A stretch of DNA of 64,000 bases from Caballeronia sp. Lep1P3 (lineage in GTDB: Bacteria; Pseudomonadota; Gammaproteobacteria; Burkholderiales; Burkholderiaceae): NCBI RefSeq assembly GCF_022879595.1, contig NZ_CP084265.1:2542001-2606000 (forward strand). Direction: 5' to 3'. Positions 1 to 9,147 of the stretch are shown here, in pieces. The stretch's first letter is position 1; every line of letters starts with the position of its first letter. A model generated the notes under the pieces. It searched no databases. It saw only the letters and a list, made by a program, of their open reading frames with translations, and was not told the DNA's origin. Position numbers and translations under genes: made by a program.

Positions 1-805
1 GATCGATTTGCGAAGGGTCCATGTCGTGGTATTCGCCCGCACGGAATTTATGCTTCGACCAATAATCATCGGTGTGCCATGCGTGTACGTGCAGCACGTC
101 GCTCGCTAACTTGCGCTCGCCCTGAGTGAAGTTGTCCAGCAGACCGATCGAACACTGTTGCGGATAGGTCATGCGCAATGCGAGTTCGCCGGCGTACATG
201 GTCAGAACCTGCTTCGTCCAGTTGGGCCATTGGCCGGAGAAGTCCGCGAACTCTTCCTCGAGAAGCCGGTTGCAGTTCTGCATGTGCACGTTCAGATACG
301 TGAGCACCCTGTCCGTCGGCCCGAGAACGGATGCGCCGATGTTATGCAAGCCGATGTGCGGATAACCCCAGCGCTCGCTGCATTCGTCGAGTTTCCGGCG
401 AACGGAAGCCTGATATGCGTAAGCACCGAAACCGAAGCACAAGCCCGATGGCTCGAAACCTTTGAGATGCGGCGTGACGAAGGTATCGCAATCGGTTTTA
501 AGGATGTATTCGAATTCGCTGCATGCCGCGTGGACGGCCGGTTCTACCAGATTGCCAATCGAGTTGACGAACTTGTAGTCGGCCCATTCATTGTTTCGCT
601 CTGCGTAGGGAAGCGCGGGAATCAATCTGATGCAATTTTCCCGAGGTAGCTTTTCCGCGACATCCGGATGACATACGACAATCAACTCGCAGCCTTCGAT
701 CACGCCCGAATAGATCGCGCTCTTAAATAACCACGAGAACTCCTCCACCATTTCGTCGTTATTGTCGACGTAGACGAGGATGCCTAACTTATTCTTTGCC
801 ACCAT
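1..805 (-). CDS. Glycosyltransferase-like protein, 3' end outside window
   Basis: The minus-strand frame is open for 268 codons from an ATG at 805 to the window edge with no stop, so the C-terminus is missing. A purine-rich AAGAGAGC lies just upstream of the ATG. The protein starts VAKNKLGILVYVDNND. Near residue 95 it has a KTDCDTFVTP segment, a DxD-like acidic cluster of the kind that binds metal and nucleotide sugar in GT-A glycosyltransferases, and it is rich in Trp, Tyr and His. No signal peptide is seen. I cannot assign a donor or acceptor. Base composition (about 53-57 percent GC in the stretches counted) is clearly lower than in neighbouring genes, which suggests horizontal acquisition. 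The glycosyltransferase-like fold is inferred from the motif only. Confidence 0.6.
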   Translation of the reverse strand, partial: MVAKNKLGILVYVDNNDEMVEEFSWLFKSAIYSGVIEGCELIVVCHPDVAEKLPRENCIRLIPALPYAERNNEWADYKFVNSIGNLVEPAVHAACSEFEYILKTDCDTFVTPHLKGFEPSGLCFGFGAYAYQASVRRKLDECSERWGYPHIGLHNIGASVLGPTDRVLTYLNVHMQNCNRLLEEEFADFSGQWPNWTKQVLTMYAGELALRMTYPQQCSIGLLDNFTQGERKLASDVLHVHAWHTDDYWSKHKFRAGEYHDMDPSQID

Positions 806-821
806 TGCTCTCTTACGGAAA

Positions 822-847
822 ACCATCTGTCGAATATAGCAGATGGT
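822..847 (-). promoter_or_regulatory. Hairpin in the leader of the glycosyltransferase-like gene
   Basis: A perfect 8-bp inverted repeat, ACCATCTG (822-829) and CAGATGGT (840-847), flanks an AT-rich 10-base loop. It lies 17 bases upstream of the ATG at 805, directly before the ribosome binding site, so it could be an operator or an mRNA hairpin. No T-run follows, so it is not a standard terminator. Confidence 0.4.
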
Positions 848-1228
848 CTTCGTGGCTTATGTGATCTGTGCGTGCCGATGTCGATGCCGATCACAAGGTT
901 CATGACGGTGTCTCGCGTCGTCGTTGCGCCGGAGTCGCATGCACGTTCCGTCAACGCACGCGCCGTTGCCTATCCGGGTATGTCCCGATTCGCCGACGCA
1001 CCGCATTTGGTGCGACGCAACGCCCGCCGCCGAGCGCCCGCGCGATCAGCCGACGACGCGCATCGCGCGCCCGTTCGCGCTGCATCGCAGCGGAGCGCGC
1101 GCGGTTGCGCGCCTTGACTTTCAAAAGGCCCGACACCATGATTTCGATCAATCGACCAATCATCGAGCAATTGCTCAACCGTCGTCCGCGCGAGAACGGG
1201 CGCTTCAGCCAATCAGAGGAAGACAGAC
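848..1228. other. Intergenic region upstream of dalD
   Basis: The 381 bases between the divergent glycosyltransferase-like gene and dalD have no convincing gene. Open frames here are chance GC-rich frames; one runs into the dalD start. The last 100 bases are AT-richer than the rest and carry a perfect 12-bp palindrome (1165-1176), so the dalD promoter is probably there. An AGAGGAAG ribosome binding site precedes the dalD ATG. Confidence 0.5.
1165..1176. promoter_or_regulatory. Candidate operator of the polyol locus (dalD side)
   Basis: GAGCAATTGCTC is a perfect 12-bp palindrome 53 bases upstream of dalD. A version differing at one base, GATCAATTGCTC, lies at 12536-12547 upstream of the sorbitol dehydrogenase-ABC transporter operon. 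Each is close to a TTCGATCAA or TTTGATCGAA element. Two near-identical sites ahead of the two operons that flank one SorC-family regulator make this a reasonable candidate for that regulator's binding site. This is inference from sequence only. Confidence 0.45.
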
Positions 1229-2629
1229 ATGAGTAGCGAACAAGGCGTTGGCACACCGGGCGCGAACGTGATCCTGCACATCGGCGCGGGCTCGTTTCAT
1301 CGCGCGCATCAGGCGTGGTACCTGCACAGACTGATCGAATCGGGCGATGCGGGCTGGTCGCTCGCCGTCGGCAACATTCGCGGAGACATGAACGCCGTGC
1401 TCGATGCGCTCGCCGCGCAAAACGGCGCATACACGCTCGAAACGGTCACGCCGCAGGGCGAGCGCGAATACGAAACGGTGCGATCGATCCGCAAAGTCGT
1501 ACCGTGGTCGGCGGACCTCGCGGAACTGATCGCGACGGGCGCCGCGCCGGAGTGCCGGATCGTCTCGTTCACCGTGACCGAAGGCGGCTATTACCTCGAC
1601 GAGCACGACAGGCTCGACACCGCGAACCCCGACCTCGCCGCCGACCTCAAGGGCGCGAAGACGACCATCTATGGCGCGCTCGCCGCGATCCTCGAAGCGC
1701 GCATGAACAACGGCTCGGGCCAGGTGTCGCTCCAGAACTGCGACAACCTGCGCAGCAACGGCGACCGCTTCAAGGCGGGCATGCTCGAATTTCTGCAACT
1801 GCGCGGGCAGACCGCGCTGCGCGACTGGATGATCGCGAACACGTCGAGTCCGAATTCGATGGTCGATCGCATCACGCCGCGCCCGACGCCGGATGTCGCC
1901 GAGCGCGTGAAGGCCGCGACCGGCATCGACGACAACGCGCCGGTGATGGGCGAGAAGTTCATCCAGTGGGTGATCGAAGACAACTTCATCGCGGGGCGGC
2001 CGGCGTGGGAAAAAGCCGGCGCGGAACTCGTCGATTCCGTCCATCCGTATGAGGAGGCGAAGATCCGCATTCTCAACGCGAGCCACAGCTGCATCGCGTG
2101 GGCGGGCACGCTCGTCGGCCTGCAATACATTCACGAAGGCACGCAGGACATGGAAATCCGCGCGCTCGCGGAAGGCTATGTCACCGAGGACGTGATTCCC
2201 TGCCTCACGCCGAGTCCGATCGATCTGGCGCAGTATCGCGATGTCGTGCTCGACCGGTTCAGCAATCCGTATATCAAGGACACGAACCAGCGCGTCGCCG
2301 CCGATGGCTTTTCCAAGCTGCCCGGCTTCATCGCGCCGACGATGGCCGAATGCTTCGCGCGCCAGGTCGATCCCGCCGCGACCGCCATTCTCCCCGCGCT
2401 CTTTTTCCGCTTCCTCGAACGCTGGCACGAGGGCACGCTGCCGTATGCGTATCAGGACGGCGTGATGGACGCGGCCGTCGCCCATGGCTTCTTCACGGCG
2501 GCCGATCCGGTCAAGGCGTTCACCGGCGACAAGCTGCTCTGGGGCAGCATGGCGCAGAGCAAAAAGCTCGAACGCGTGATGCGCACGGCGCTCGCGCAGG
2601 TCGATGCGTGGCTGGCGAACCGTCCGTGA
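1229..2629 (+). CDS. dalD: D-arabinitol 4-dehydrogenase (polyol-specific long-chain dehydrogenase family)
   Basis: The 466-residue protein belongs to the mannitol dehydrogenase family of long-chain NAD-dependent polyol dehydrogenases. It would oxidise D-arabinitol to D-xylulose, and possibly D-mannitol to fructose. An N-terminal nucleotide-binding part ([16 protein letters not shown] from residue 17) precedes the catalytic signature Lys-x4-Asn-x2-His, seen as K278, N283 and H286. Length matches the family (450-490). The next gene encodes xylulokinase, which makes arabinitol the best-supported substrate because the product D-xylulose would be used directly. The order dalD-xylB resembles known arabinitol and mannitol loci. 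The start is supported by AGAGGAAG 8 bases upstream. Cytoplasmic. Confidence 0.88.
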   Translation: MSSEQGVGTPGANVILHIGAGSFHRAHQAWYLHRLIESGDAGWSLAVGNIRGDMNAVLDALAAQNGAYTLETVTPQGEREYETVRSIRKVVPWSADLAELIATGAAPECRIVSFTVTEGGYYLDEHDRLDTANPDLAADLKGAKTTIYGALAAILEARMNNGSGQVSLQNCDNLRSNGDRFKAGMLEFLQLRGQTALRDWMIANTSSPNSMVDRITPRPTPDVAERVKAATGIDDNAPVMGEKFIQWVIEDNFIAGRPAWEKAGAELVDSVHPYEEAKIRILNASHSCIAWAGTLVGLQYIHEGTQDMEIRALAEGYVTEDVIPCLTPSPIDLAQYRDVVLDRFSNPYIKDTNQRVAADGFSKLPGFIAPTMAECFARQVDPAATAILPALFFRFLERWHEGTLPYAYQDGVMDAAVAHGFFTAADPVKAFTGDKLLWGSMAQSKKLERVMRTALAQVDAWLANRP

Positions 2630-2745
2630 TCGCATCGGAAAGCGCGGCGCGCTCCGGTATTGTGCTCATGGCGCGCGGCGGCGCCGGGCGTTAAATTCCA
2701 CGTTTTCAGCCGGCATGCGTTCCGGCTACACCCAGGGCTTAGCTC

Positions 2746-4227
2746 ATGTACTTAGGCATCGACCTCGGCACATCTGAAGTGAAAGTGCTGCTGCTCGCGG
2801 GCGACGGCAGCGTCGTCGGCACGGCGGGCACGCCATTCACCGTTTCGCGGCCGAAACCGCGCTGGTCGGAACAGAATCCGCTCGACTGGTGGGAAGGTAC
2901 GCGCGCCGCGCTCTTCGCGTTGCGCGACAAGTTTCCGGCGCAGTTCGCGGAAGTGCGCGGCATCGGACTTTCCGGTCAGATGCACGGCGCGGTGCTGCTC
3001 GATTCGACGGATCGCGTGTTGCGTCCCGCGATTCTCTGGAACGACATGCGCAGCGACAAGGAATGCGCCGAGCTTTACGAGCGCGCGCCGAACCTGCACG
3101 AGATCGCCGGCAATCTCGCGATGCCCGGCTTCACCGCGCCGAAGCTGCTATGGGTCGCGCACAACGAGCCGGAGCTTTTCAACCAGACCGCGTGCGTGCT
3201 GCTCCCGAAGGACTATTTGCGCATGCATCTGACGGGCACGAAGGTGTCCGATCCGTCCGATGCGGCCGGCACCCTCTGGCTCGACGTCGCGCGCCGCGAC
3301 TGGTCGGACGAACTGCTCGCCGCGTGCGGGATGACGCGCCAGCAGATGCCGGCGCTCGCGGAAGGCAGCGAGCCGTCGGGGACGCTGTTGCCGTCGCTGG
3401 CGCGCGAACTCGGCCTGCCCGATGGCGTGATCGTCGCGGCGGGCGGCGGCGACAATGCGGCGAGCGCGGTGGGCATCGGCGCGACGGAACCGGGCGATGG
3501 CTTTCTGTCGCTCGGGACGTCGGGCGTGCTGTGCGTGGTCGGGGATCGCTTCCGGCCGAATCCGGCGTCGGCGGTGCATGCGTTTTGCCATGCGATACCG
3601 GACCGCTGGCATCAGATGAGCGTGGTGTTGTCGGCGGCGAGCTGCCTGCGCTGGGTGTGCAAGCTGACATCGACCGACGAGCCGACCTTGCTCGCCGAAA
3701 TCGAGGCGTTGCCGCCGGAAACGCTCTCGACTGCGCCGCTTTTCTTGCCGTATTTGAGCGGCGAACGCACGCCGCATAACGATCCGTATGCGCAGGGCGT
3801 GTTTTTCGGCATGACGCACGCGACGGACCGCGCGCTGCTCGGCTATTCGGTGCTGGAGGGCGTGACGCTCGCGCTCACCGATGGGCTGGACGCGTTGCAG
3901 TCGGCGGGTACGCAGGCGCATGCGTTGTCGATGCTTGGCGGCGGCGCGAGAAGCGCGTATTGGGGGCAAATGTTCGCGGATGCGTTCAATACGCCGACGC
4001 GCACGCACGGGGGCGGCGAGACGGGTGCCGCACTTGGCGCGGCGCGGCTGGGGTGGCTTGCGGCTGGGGGCGATCCTGCGGTCGTGCTTGCCAAGCCTGC
4101 CGTTCGGCTCGAATTCACCCCCGATGCACAGCGGCATGCGGCTTTGCGCCAGCGGTTGAAAGGGTTTCGGGAGCTTTATCAGCATGTGTGGCCGTTGTTT
4201 GATGTTTCTCGGCCGAGGTTGGCTTAA
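2746..4227 (+). CDS. xylB: Xylulokinase
   Basis: This 493-residue FGGY-family kinase phosphorylates D-xylulose with ATP to D-xylulose 5-phosphate, feeding the pentose phosphate pathway. The N-terminus YLGIDLGTSEVK is the ATPase-type phosphate-binding loop. The substrate-binding GQMHG is at residues 77-81 and the catalytic Asp is D236 in GGGDNAAS. LSGERTPHNDP is typical of xylulokinases. It lies 116 bases after dalD on the same strand and is probably co-transcribed, so the ketose made by the dehydrogenase is phosphorylated by its neighbour. No strong Shine-Dalgarno is seen before the ATG. A second, more diverged FGGY kinase lies at 19097-20515. Confidence 0.92.
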   Translation: MYLGIDLGTSEVKVLLLAGDGSVVGTAGTPFTVSRPKPRWSEQNPLDWWEGTRAALFALRDKFPAQFAEVRGIGLSGQMHGAVLLDSTDRVLRPAILWNDMRSDKECAELYERAPNLHEIAGNLAMPGFTAPKLLWVAHNEPELFNQTACVLLPKDYLRMHLTGTKVSDPSDAAGTLWLDVARRDWSDELLAACGMTRQQMPALAEGSEPSGTLLPSLARELGLPDGVIVAAGGGDNAASAVGIGATEPGDGFLSLGTSGVLCVVGDRFRPNPASAVHAFCHAIPDRWHQMSVVLSAASCLRWVCKLTSTDEPTLLAEIEALPPETLSTAPLFLPYLSGERTPHNDPYAQGVFFGMTHATDRALLGYSVLEGVTLALTDGLDALQSAGTQAHALSMLGGGARSAYWGQMFADAFNTPTRTHGGGETGAALGAARLGWLAAGGDPAVVLAKPAVRLEFTPDAQRHAALRQRLKGFRELYQHVWPLFDVSRPRLA

Positions 4228-4289
4228 GCGGTCTTTTTGCGTTTCGCTCGCGGCGGGTTTGGTTCGCTGCGGCTCCCGGGGAGCTTGTT

Positions 4290-4440
4290 TTCGTGTCGGT
4301 TTATTTGCGTTGCCCCTCCCCGGGGCGGGGGTCACTTTCTTTGTGTCGACCAGAGTTGGCGCTTTAGTGCCTTACTCTGGTCCCAAGCAAAGAAAGTGAC
4401 TGCCGCCCCGCACAGGGGCGAGCTAAGAGACCGACACGAA
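4290..4440. repeat. Long imperfect palindromic intergenic element
   Basis: A 151-bp element between xylB and the regulator gene folds on itself almost end to end. Four arm pairs match in order: TTCGTGTCGGT (4290-4300) with ACCGACACGAA (4430-4440); a C/G block (4312-4328) with its near-complement (4403-4419); GTCACTTTCTTTG (4331-4343) with CAAAGAAAGTGAC (4388-4400); and GACCAGAG (4348-4355) with CTCTGGTC (4375-4382). The loop is about 19 bases. It has the form of a dispersed REP or MITE-like intergenic repeat; I recall similar CACTTTCTTTG palindromes in related genomes but cannot confirm it here. Only one copy is seen in this window. It may also end the xylB transcript. Confidence 0.8.
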
Positions 4441-4493
4441 TACAAGTTCACCGACAACAAAGCCGCCCTGCGAAAAAAAGAAAGACCGACAAA

Positions 4494-5441
4494 TTGCCAA
4501 AATCAACCGAAAAGCTCGATCTAGCAACCCGCGCAGCGTGGCTGTATTACGTCGCCGGCAACACCCAGAACGAGATCGCAGAGAAACTGCAAATCTCGCG
4601 TCCGGTGGCGCAACGGCTCGTCGCGTTCGCGGTGGAAAAGAACCTGATCCGCGTGCGAGTGGATCACCGCATCGCCGATTGCCTCGCGCTCGCACAGCAG
4701 CTCAGCGACCGCTACGGACTCGCGATCTGCGAGGTCGTCCCTATCGACGGGGATTCGAGCGAGCAGGTCGACCGCAAGCTCGCCGTCGCCGGCGCGCAAG
4801 TCATGGAGCGTTATCTCGTCGATGAGAAACCCATCGTCGTTTCCATCGGCAGCGGGCGCACGCTGAAAGCCGTCGTCGCGCAAATCGGACAGCTCGACCG
4901 GCCGCAGCATCGCTTCGTGTCGATGGTCGGCGCCATCGCGCAGGACGGATCGTCGAACCGTTACGACGTCGCGCAGCAACTCTCCGAGAAAACCGGCGGC
5001 AAGCACTTCATGCTGCCCGCGCCGCTCATGGCCGACAACGAGGCCGAGCGCGCGCAATGGGTCAATCACCGGCTGTATCGCATCGTCGAGGGTCTGGCGC
5101 AGCAGGCGGATGTGTCGTTCGTCGGCATCGGCAATATCGGCATCAACTGCCCGCTGCACGAAGACGGCTTCATCACGCGCGCGGAAGTCGACGAGATGTT
5201 GAAAGCCGGCGCGGTCGCCGAATGGCTCGGACTGCCGATCGACGCGCAAGGCAAGCGCGTGCAGTCGAAAACCGGCGCACGCGTGACAAGCCTCAAGCTC
5301 GATGCGCCCCCAAAGCGGCCGACCATCGGCTTCGCGGGCGGCCAGCGCAAGCGCGAAGCGCTGATCGCCGCGCTCAAAGGTCAGTGGCTCTCCGGCCTCG
5401 TCACGGACGAACTCTGCGCGAAAGCCGCGCTCGAAGCGTGA
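4494..5441 (+). CDS. SorC-family sugar-binding transcriptional regulator
   Basis: The 315-residue protein has an N-terminal helix-turn-helix (YYVAGNTQNEIAEKLQISRP, residues about 18-37) and a C-terminal SorC/DeoR-type sugar-phosphate binding domain. It probably senses a phosphorylated sugar and controls the polyol genes on either side. The start used is TTG at 4494, as no ATG lies in frame nearby and an A/G-rich AAAAAAAGAAAG tract precedes it; a TTG start suggests modest expression. It follows xylB after the palindromic element at 4290-4440. Palindromic sites at 1165 and 12536 are candidate operators. The ligand is unknown; arabinitol- or xylulose-derived phosphate is inferred from context. 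Confidence 0.85.
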   Translation: MPKSTEKLDLATRAAWLYYVAGNTQNEIAEKLQISRPVAQRLVAFAVEKNLIRVRVDHRIADCLALAQQLSDRYGLAICEVVPIDGDSSEQVDRKLAVAGAQVMERYLVDEKPIVVSIGSGRTLKAVVAQIGQLDRPQHRFVSMVGAIAQDGSSNRYDVAQQLSEKTGGKHFMLPAPLMADNEAERAQWVNHRLYRIVEGLAQQADVSFVGIGNIGINCPLHEDGFITRAEVDEMLKAGAVAEWLGLPIDAQGKRVQSKTGARVTSLKLDAPPKRPTIGFAGGQRKREALIAALKGQWLSGLVTDELCAKAALEA

Positions 5442-5453
5442 GCCGGCCGTCCA

Positions 5454-6317
5454 TCAGAACGCGATCTCCGCTTCCACGCTCTGCCCCGCTTCGAGCGCCA
5501 CACCCTCGCCTCGCAGAATCACGGCGTTCTTGCCGAAGGTCAGCTTGCCGCCGTGCCGCTCGCTCGCGCGATACGCGCTCATCGTGTCGAGCGGTTCGTG
5601 CGGCCACGCGGGATTCGGTGCGCCGGTAAGCTGATCGATCGTCGGCACCGGGCAGCGCGTGCACAGCTTCACGAGGCGTAGTTGCACATCGCGATCCGCG
5701 GCGCCAATGCGCATCTCGTCGACGAAATCCTCTTCGTAAGCATCCAGGCCGTCAATCACCAGATTCGGGCGAAAGCGATTGACCGGTATGCGCGGCGCGC
5801 CTTTCTGCGCGAGACGCGCATTGAGATCGTCGAGCGATGCCTGGCCGAGCACGAGCAGCGGAAAGCCATCGGCGAAGCGCGTGTGCGTGACGAGCGGCGC
5901 CGTCCATTTCCGGTCGACGACACGCTTCACCTTCGGCGAAAAGCGCGCGAGCCGCGCGGGCAGATCGAGCAGTTCGCTGAACCATCGGGCCGGTTGTTCG
6001 CCGGCGTCGAGCGCATCGACGGTATCGCGCCAGACGGTCGCGCGCATGGGCTGCGCGTGCAGCAGCGCTTCGGCGCGCAACGGTGTGCGCAGCGCGGGCA
6101 TGCCGGGCGCTTCGATGAGCAGATCGTCACCATCGAACGCGGTGCGGATCAACGCCATGCACGGATGCGTGCGCTGCGTGATCATGCCGCCCGTCGCGTC
6201 CGTCACGAGCCAGTTGCGATCGTACTCGAGGCCGGTTTCCAGCAGCACCGCGCGGGCAAGCCCGATGCCCGCGCAAGACTTGATCGGATAGACGAAAAGT
6301 TCTTTCAGAACGGACAT
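5454..6317 (-). CDS. MOSC domain-containing protein
   Basis: The 287-residue protein has an MOSC N-terminal beta-barrel domain (MSVLKELFVYPIKSCAGIGL) and a C-terminal MOSC domain with a conserved Cys in LVKLCTRCPVPTID, the residue that binds molybdenum cofactor or sulfur in this family (mARC/YcbX-like). It likely belongs to a molybdoenzyme-type reductase system for N-hydroxylated compounds, but the substrate is unknown. The frame is open 23 codons further upstream; I chose the ATG at 6317 because MSVL is the usual start before YPIKSC. It ends 12 bases from the convergent regulator gene and follows the ABC-transporter operon by 79 bases. Confidence 0.85.
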   Translation of the reverse strand: MSVLKELFVYPIKSCAGIGLARAVLLETGLEYDRNWLVTDATGGMITQRTHPCMALIRTAFDGDDLLIEAPGMPALRTPLRAEALLHAQPMRATVWRDTVDALDAGEQPARWFSELLDLPARLARFSPKVKRVVDRKWTAPLVTHTRFADGFPLLVLGQASLDDLNARLAQKGAPRIPVNRFRPNLVIDGLDAYEEDFVDEMRIGAADRDVQLRLVKLCTRCPVPTIDQLTGAPNPAWPHEPLDTMSAYRASERHGGKLTFGKNAVILRGEGVALEAGQSVEAEIAF

Positions 6318-6396
6318 GGCGAGAATTGGCGAAAGACGATTGGCGGGCGAAGCCGCATTATCGCCCGTCGCCGCATTCGCTAACACGCGCGCACCG

Positions 6397-7551
6397 TCAG
6401 GCGCTTTGCACGCGCGACATCTTCACTTCGGGATGCTCATTCAAATAAACCTCCACCGCATTCCGCCTGAACGCCTGCCCGTTCGCATCGAACATATGGC
6501 AGTGATCCGGCTCCGCACCGAGCTTGAGCTTCTGGCCGCGCGCGTGCTTCTCAAGCGGCGGAATGCGCGAGATGAGACCGTCCGGCGCCACCGGTGTCTC
6601 CGCGTACAGATAAGCCGCATCGCCGAGCGTTTCGACCGTCATCGTCGACGCCGAGACGCCGTTCTCGCTCCCCGCGCCGATCGGCTGCAAATGCTCGGGC
6701 CGGATGCCGACCGTCACCGCATCGCCCGGCTTCGCGTTGCCCGGCAGCACGCCGGCGAGTTGCGTCTCGCCGCTCGCGTACTTGACGAGCACGCCATCGC
6801 TCAGAACTTGCTCCACCGTGCCGGACAGGAGGTTCATCTTCGGCGAGCCGATGAAGCCCGCGACGAACTTGTTCGCCGGCGCGTGATAGAGCGTGTTCGG
6901 CGTGCCGACCTGCTCGACGTTACCTGCCGACAGCACGACGATCTTGTCCGCGAGCGTCATCGCTTCGACCTGATCGTGCGTGACGTAGATCATCGTCGTC
7001 TTGAGATCGTCGTGCAGGCGCGCGAATTCCAGGCGCATCTTCACGCGCAGCGCGGCATCGAGGTTGGAAAGCGGCTCGTCGAAGAGAAAGACTTTCGGCT
7101 TGCGCGTGATCGCGCGGCCGATTGCGACGCGCTGACGCTGCCCGCCCGACAGTTGCTTCGGCTTGCGGTCGAGCAAATGATCGATGTGCAGGATCTTCGC
7201 GGCGTTCTTGACGGCGGCATCGATCGCGGGCTTTTTCTCGCCCGCGAGCTTGAGGCCGAAGGCCATGTTGTCGTAGAGCGTCATGTGCGGATAGAGCGCA
7301 TACGACTGAAACACCATCGCGATGCCGCGCTTGGCGGGCGGCAACTCGTTCACGCGCGCGCCGTCGATCATGAGGTCGCCGCCGCTGATGTCCTCGAGGC
7401 CCGCGATCATTCGCATGAGCGTGGACTTGCCGCATCCCGACGGCCCCACGAAAACGACGAACTCGCCGTCTTCGATGTCGAGGTTCACGCTTCGCATCAC
7501 CTCGGTGTCTTCGTAGCGCTTGTTGATGTTGCGCAGGGTCAGGCTAGCCAT
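6397..7551 (-). CDS. Polyol ABC transporter ATP-binding protein (MalK/UgpC family)
   Basis: This 384-residue ATPase would energise the polyol importer encoded upstream. Walker [10 protein letters not shown] is at residues 36-44, the ABC signature [15 protein letters not shown] at 134-148 and Walker B VFLFDEP at 154-160. The C-terminal 130 residues are the regulatory OB-fold (TOBE) typical of MalK, SmoK and MtlK. It is in the same operon as two permeases and a binding protein, which makes the substrate a sugar alcohol such as sorbitol, mannitol or arabinitol. It is separated from the permeases by the HAD phosphatase gene. Peripheral, on the cytoplasmic face of the inner membrane. Confidence 0.9.
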   Translation of the reverse strand: MASLTLRNINKRYEDTEVMRSVNLDIEDGEFVVFVGPSGCGKSTLMRMIAGLEDISGGDLMIDGARVNELPPAKRGIAMVFQSYALYPHMTLYDNMAFGLKLAGEKKPAIDAAVKNAAKILHIDHLLDRKPKQLSGGQRQRVAIGRAITRKPKVFLFDEPLSNLDAALRVKMRLEFARLHDDLKTTMIYVTHDQVEAMTLADKIVVLSAGNVEQVGTPNTLYHAPANKFVAGFIGSPKMNLLSGTVEQVLSDGVLVKYASGETQLAGVLPGNAKPGDAVTVGIRPEHLQPIGAGSENGVSASTMTVETLGDAAYLYAETPVAPDGLISRIPPLEKHARGQKLKLGAEPDHCHMFDANGQAFRRNAVEVYLNEHPEVKMSRVQSA

Positions 7552-7585
7552 GATGTGTCTCCATGCTTTCGTTGAGCGCGCGCGT

Positions 7586-8284
7586 TCATCGTGTTTCGAA
7601 CGTCGCGTATTGCAGCCAATGCTCGACGAGCGCGGGCAGGCGCGCCATGTCGTCGAATACGATCGCGGCGCCGGCGCGCTTCAACGTCTCGACCTGTCCT
7701 TCCGTCGCGTGTCCGCCGCCGATGAAACCGAGCACCGGCATGCCCGCCGCCGTCGCCGCCGTCACGCCCGTCACGCTGTCCTCCACGACGAGGCAGTTCG
7801 ACGGATCGACGTTCATCGCGCGCGCCGCCGCCAGATACACGTCCGGCGCGGGCTTCGGATTGGCGACCATATCCGCGCAGAAGCGCCGGTCGCCGAAGAA
7901 GCGCACGAGGCCGGTGCGTTGCAGCGCCGTATCGACATACGACGAGAAACTGTTGCTCGCACACGCCTTCGTGAGCGGCACGGCGGCAAGCGCCTGTGTA
8001 ATGCCTTCGACGGGCGGCGCCTGCACCGCCGCCGCCTCCACCGAGCGCCGGATCGCGGCGGCCTGTTCGGGCGTGAGCGTGCGGTTCACGCTGTCCGCGG
8101 CGCTCGCGAGCACCGCCTCGATGCGCAGGCCGAGCAGCGGCAGCACCACCGGTTCCACATCGACGCCCGGCCACAGCGCTTGCAACTCCGTCACGAGCAT
8201 GCGCGCCGCCACCGCTTCGCTGTCGATCAGGACGCCGTCGCAATCGCAGATCAGAAGGCGGCCGGAAATGGGAGCGTGATTCAC
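7586..8284 (-). CDS. HAD-superfamily phosphatase (subfamily IA)
   Basis: The protein is about 232 residues and starts at a GTG (8284), 11 bases after the upstream permease stop; a GAGGGCGGGG stretch serves as the ribosome binding site. Motif I is [10 protein letters not shown] (D14, D16). Motif III and IV Lys and Asp are in the C-terminal part ([14 protein letters not shown], then VVEDSVTGV). This is the beta-phosphoglucomutase/phosphatase subclass with a helical cap. In this operon it could dephosphorylate a sugar or polyol phosphate, either for detoxification or as a catabolic step. Substrate unknown. The frame is open far upstream over the permease gene, but that part is antisense noise in another frame. 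Confidence 0.8.
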   Translation of the reverse strand: MNHAPISGRLLICDCDGVLIDSEAVAARMLVTELQALWPGVDVEPVVLPLLGLRIEAVLASAADSVNRTLTPEQAAAIRRSVEAAAVQAPPVEGITQALAAVPLTKACASNSFSSYVDTALQRTGLVRFFGDRRFCADMVANPKPAPDVYLAAARAMNVDPSNCLVVEDSVTGVTAATAAGMPVLGFIGGGHATEGQVETLKRAGAAIVFDDMARLPALVEHWLQYATFETR

Positions 8285-8295
8285 GTGCCCCGCCC

Positions 8296-9147
8296 TCACT
8301 TGACCGCGCCGAACGTGAGACCGCGCACGAGCTGCTTCTGCGACAGCCAGCCGACGATCAGGATCGGCGCGACCGCGAGCAGCGACGCCGCCGAGAGCTT
8401 CGCCCAGAAAAGCCCTTCCGGACTCGAATACGACGCGATGAACACCGTCAGCGGCGCGGCGTTGGAACTCGACAAGTTGATGCTCCAGAACGCCTCGTTC
8501 CACGAAAGGATGATGAGCAGCAGCCCCGTCGATGCGAGCCCCGGCAGCGCCATCGGCATCAGCAAGTAGACGATCTCCTGCCATGTCGTCGCGCCGTCGA
8601 TGCGGCCCGCCTCCAGAATGTCCTTCGGCACTTCGTTGAAATACGTGTAGGCCATCCAGACGGCGATCGGCAGATTGATGAGCGTATAGACGATGATGAG
8701 GCCGGTGACCGTATCGAGCAGTCCGCTGTTCTTCCACAGCAGATAGATCGGCACGAGCACGCCGACCGACGGCATCATCTTCGTGGACAGCATCCACAAG
8801 AGGAGCTTCTGCGTCTTTCGCGTCGGGAAAAAGGCCATCGCGTAGGCGCACGGCACGGCCAGCAACAGGCAGAGCACCGTGACGCCGACGGAGATCAGCA
8901 CCGAGTTCCACGCAAAGCCGAAGTAGTTGCTGCGCGCGAACACTTCGCGAAAGCTATCGAGCGTCGGCGAGAAAATGAGCGACGACGAATACGCCTGCTG
9001 CTCCGTCTTGAACGCGGTGATCGTCATCCAGAAGATCGGGAAGAACAGCAGGATCGACACGATCCACGCGAGCACGCCAGGCACGATGTTCTTCACATGA
9101 TCGAGCGCGGGCGTGCGCGTCGTGGCGGTAACGGGATGCGTGCTCAT
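8296..9147 (-). CDS. Polyol ABC transporter permease (MalG-type)
   Basis: The 283-residue inner-membrane permease has six predicted membrane segments. The first is in LAWIVSILLFFPIFWMTITAF (residues about 26-46). The EAA loop is EVPKDILEAGRIDGATTWQEI, the contact site for the ATPase. The start codon overlaps the stop of the upstream permease (ATGA), indicating translational coupling. MalG-like half of a heterodimeric channel for sugar alcohols (SmoG/MtlG type). Confidence 0.88.
   Translation of the reverse strand: MSTHPVTATTRTPALDHVKNIVPGVLAWIVSILLFFPIFWMTITAFKTEQQAYSSSLIFSPTLDSFREVFARSNYFGFAWNSVLISVGVTVLCLLLAVPCAYAMAFFPTRKTQKLLLWMLSTKMMPSVGVLVPIYLLWKNSGLLDTVTGLIIVYTLINLPIAVWMAYTYFNEVPKDILEAGRIDGATTWQEIVYLLMPMALPGLASTGLLLIILSWNEAFWSINLSSSNAAPLTVFIASYSSPEGLFWAKLSAASLLAVAPILIVGWLSQKQLVRGLTFGAVK

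Noticed and set aside
868..1236. A 122-codon frame upstream of dalD on the plus strand
   Set aside because: Arg/Ala-rich composition, no conserved features, overlaps the dalD start; treated as noise in a promoter region.
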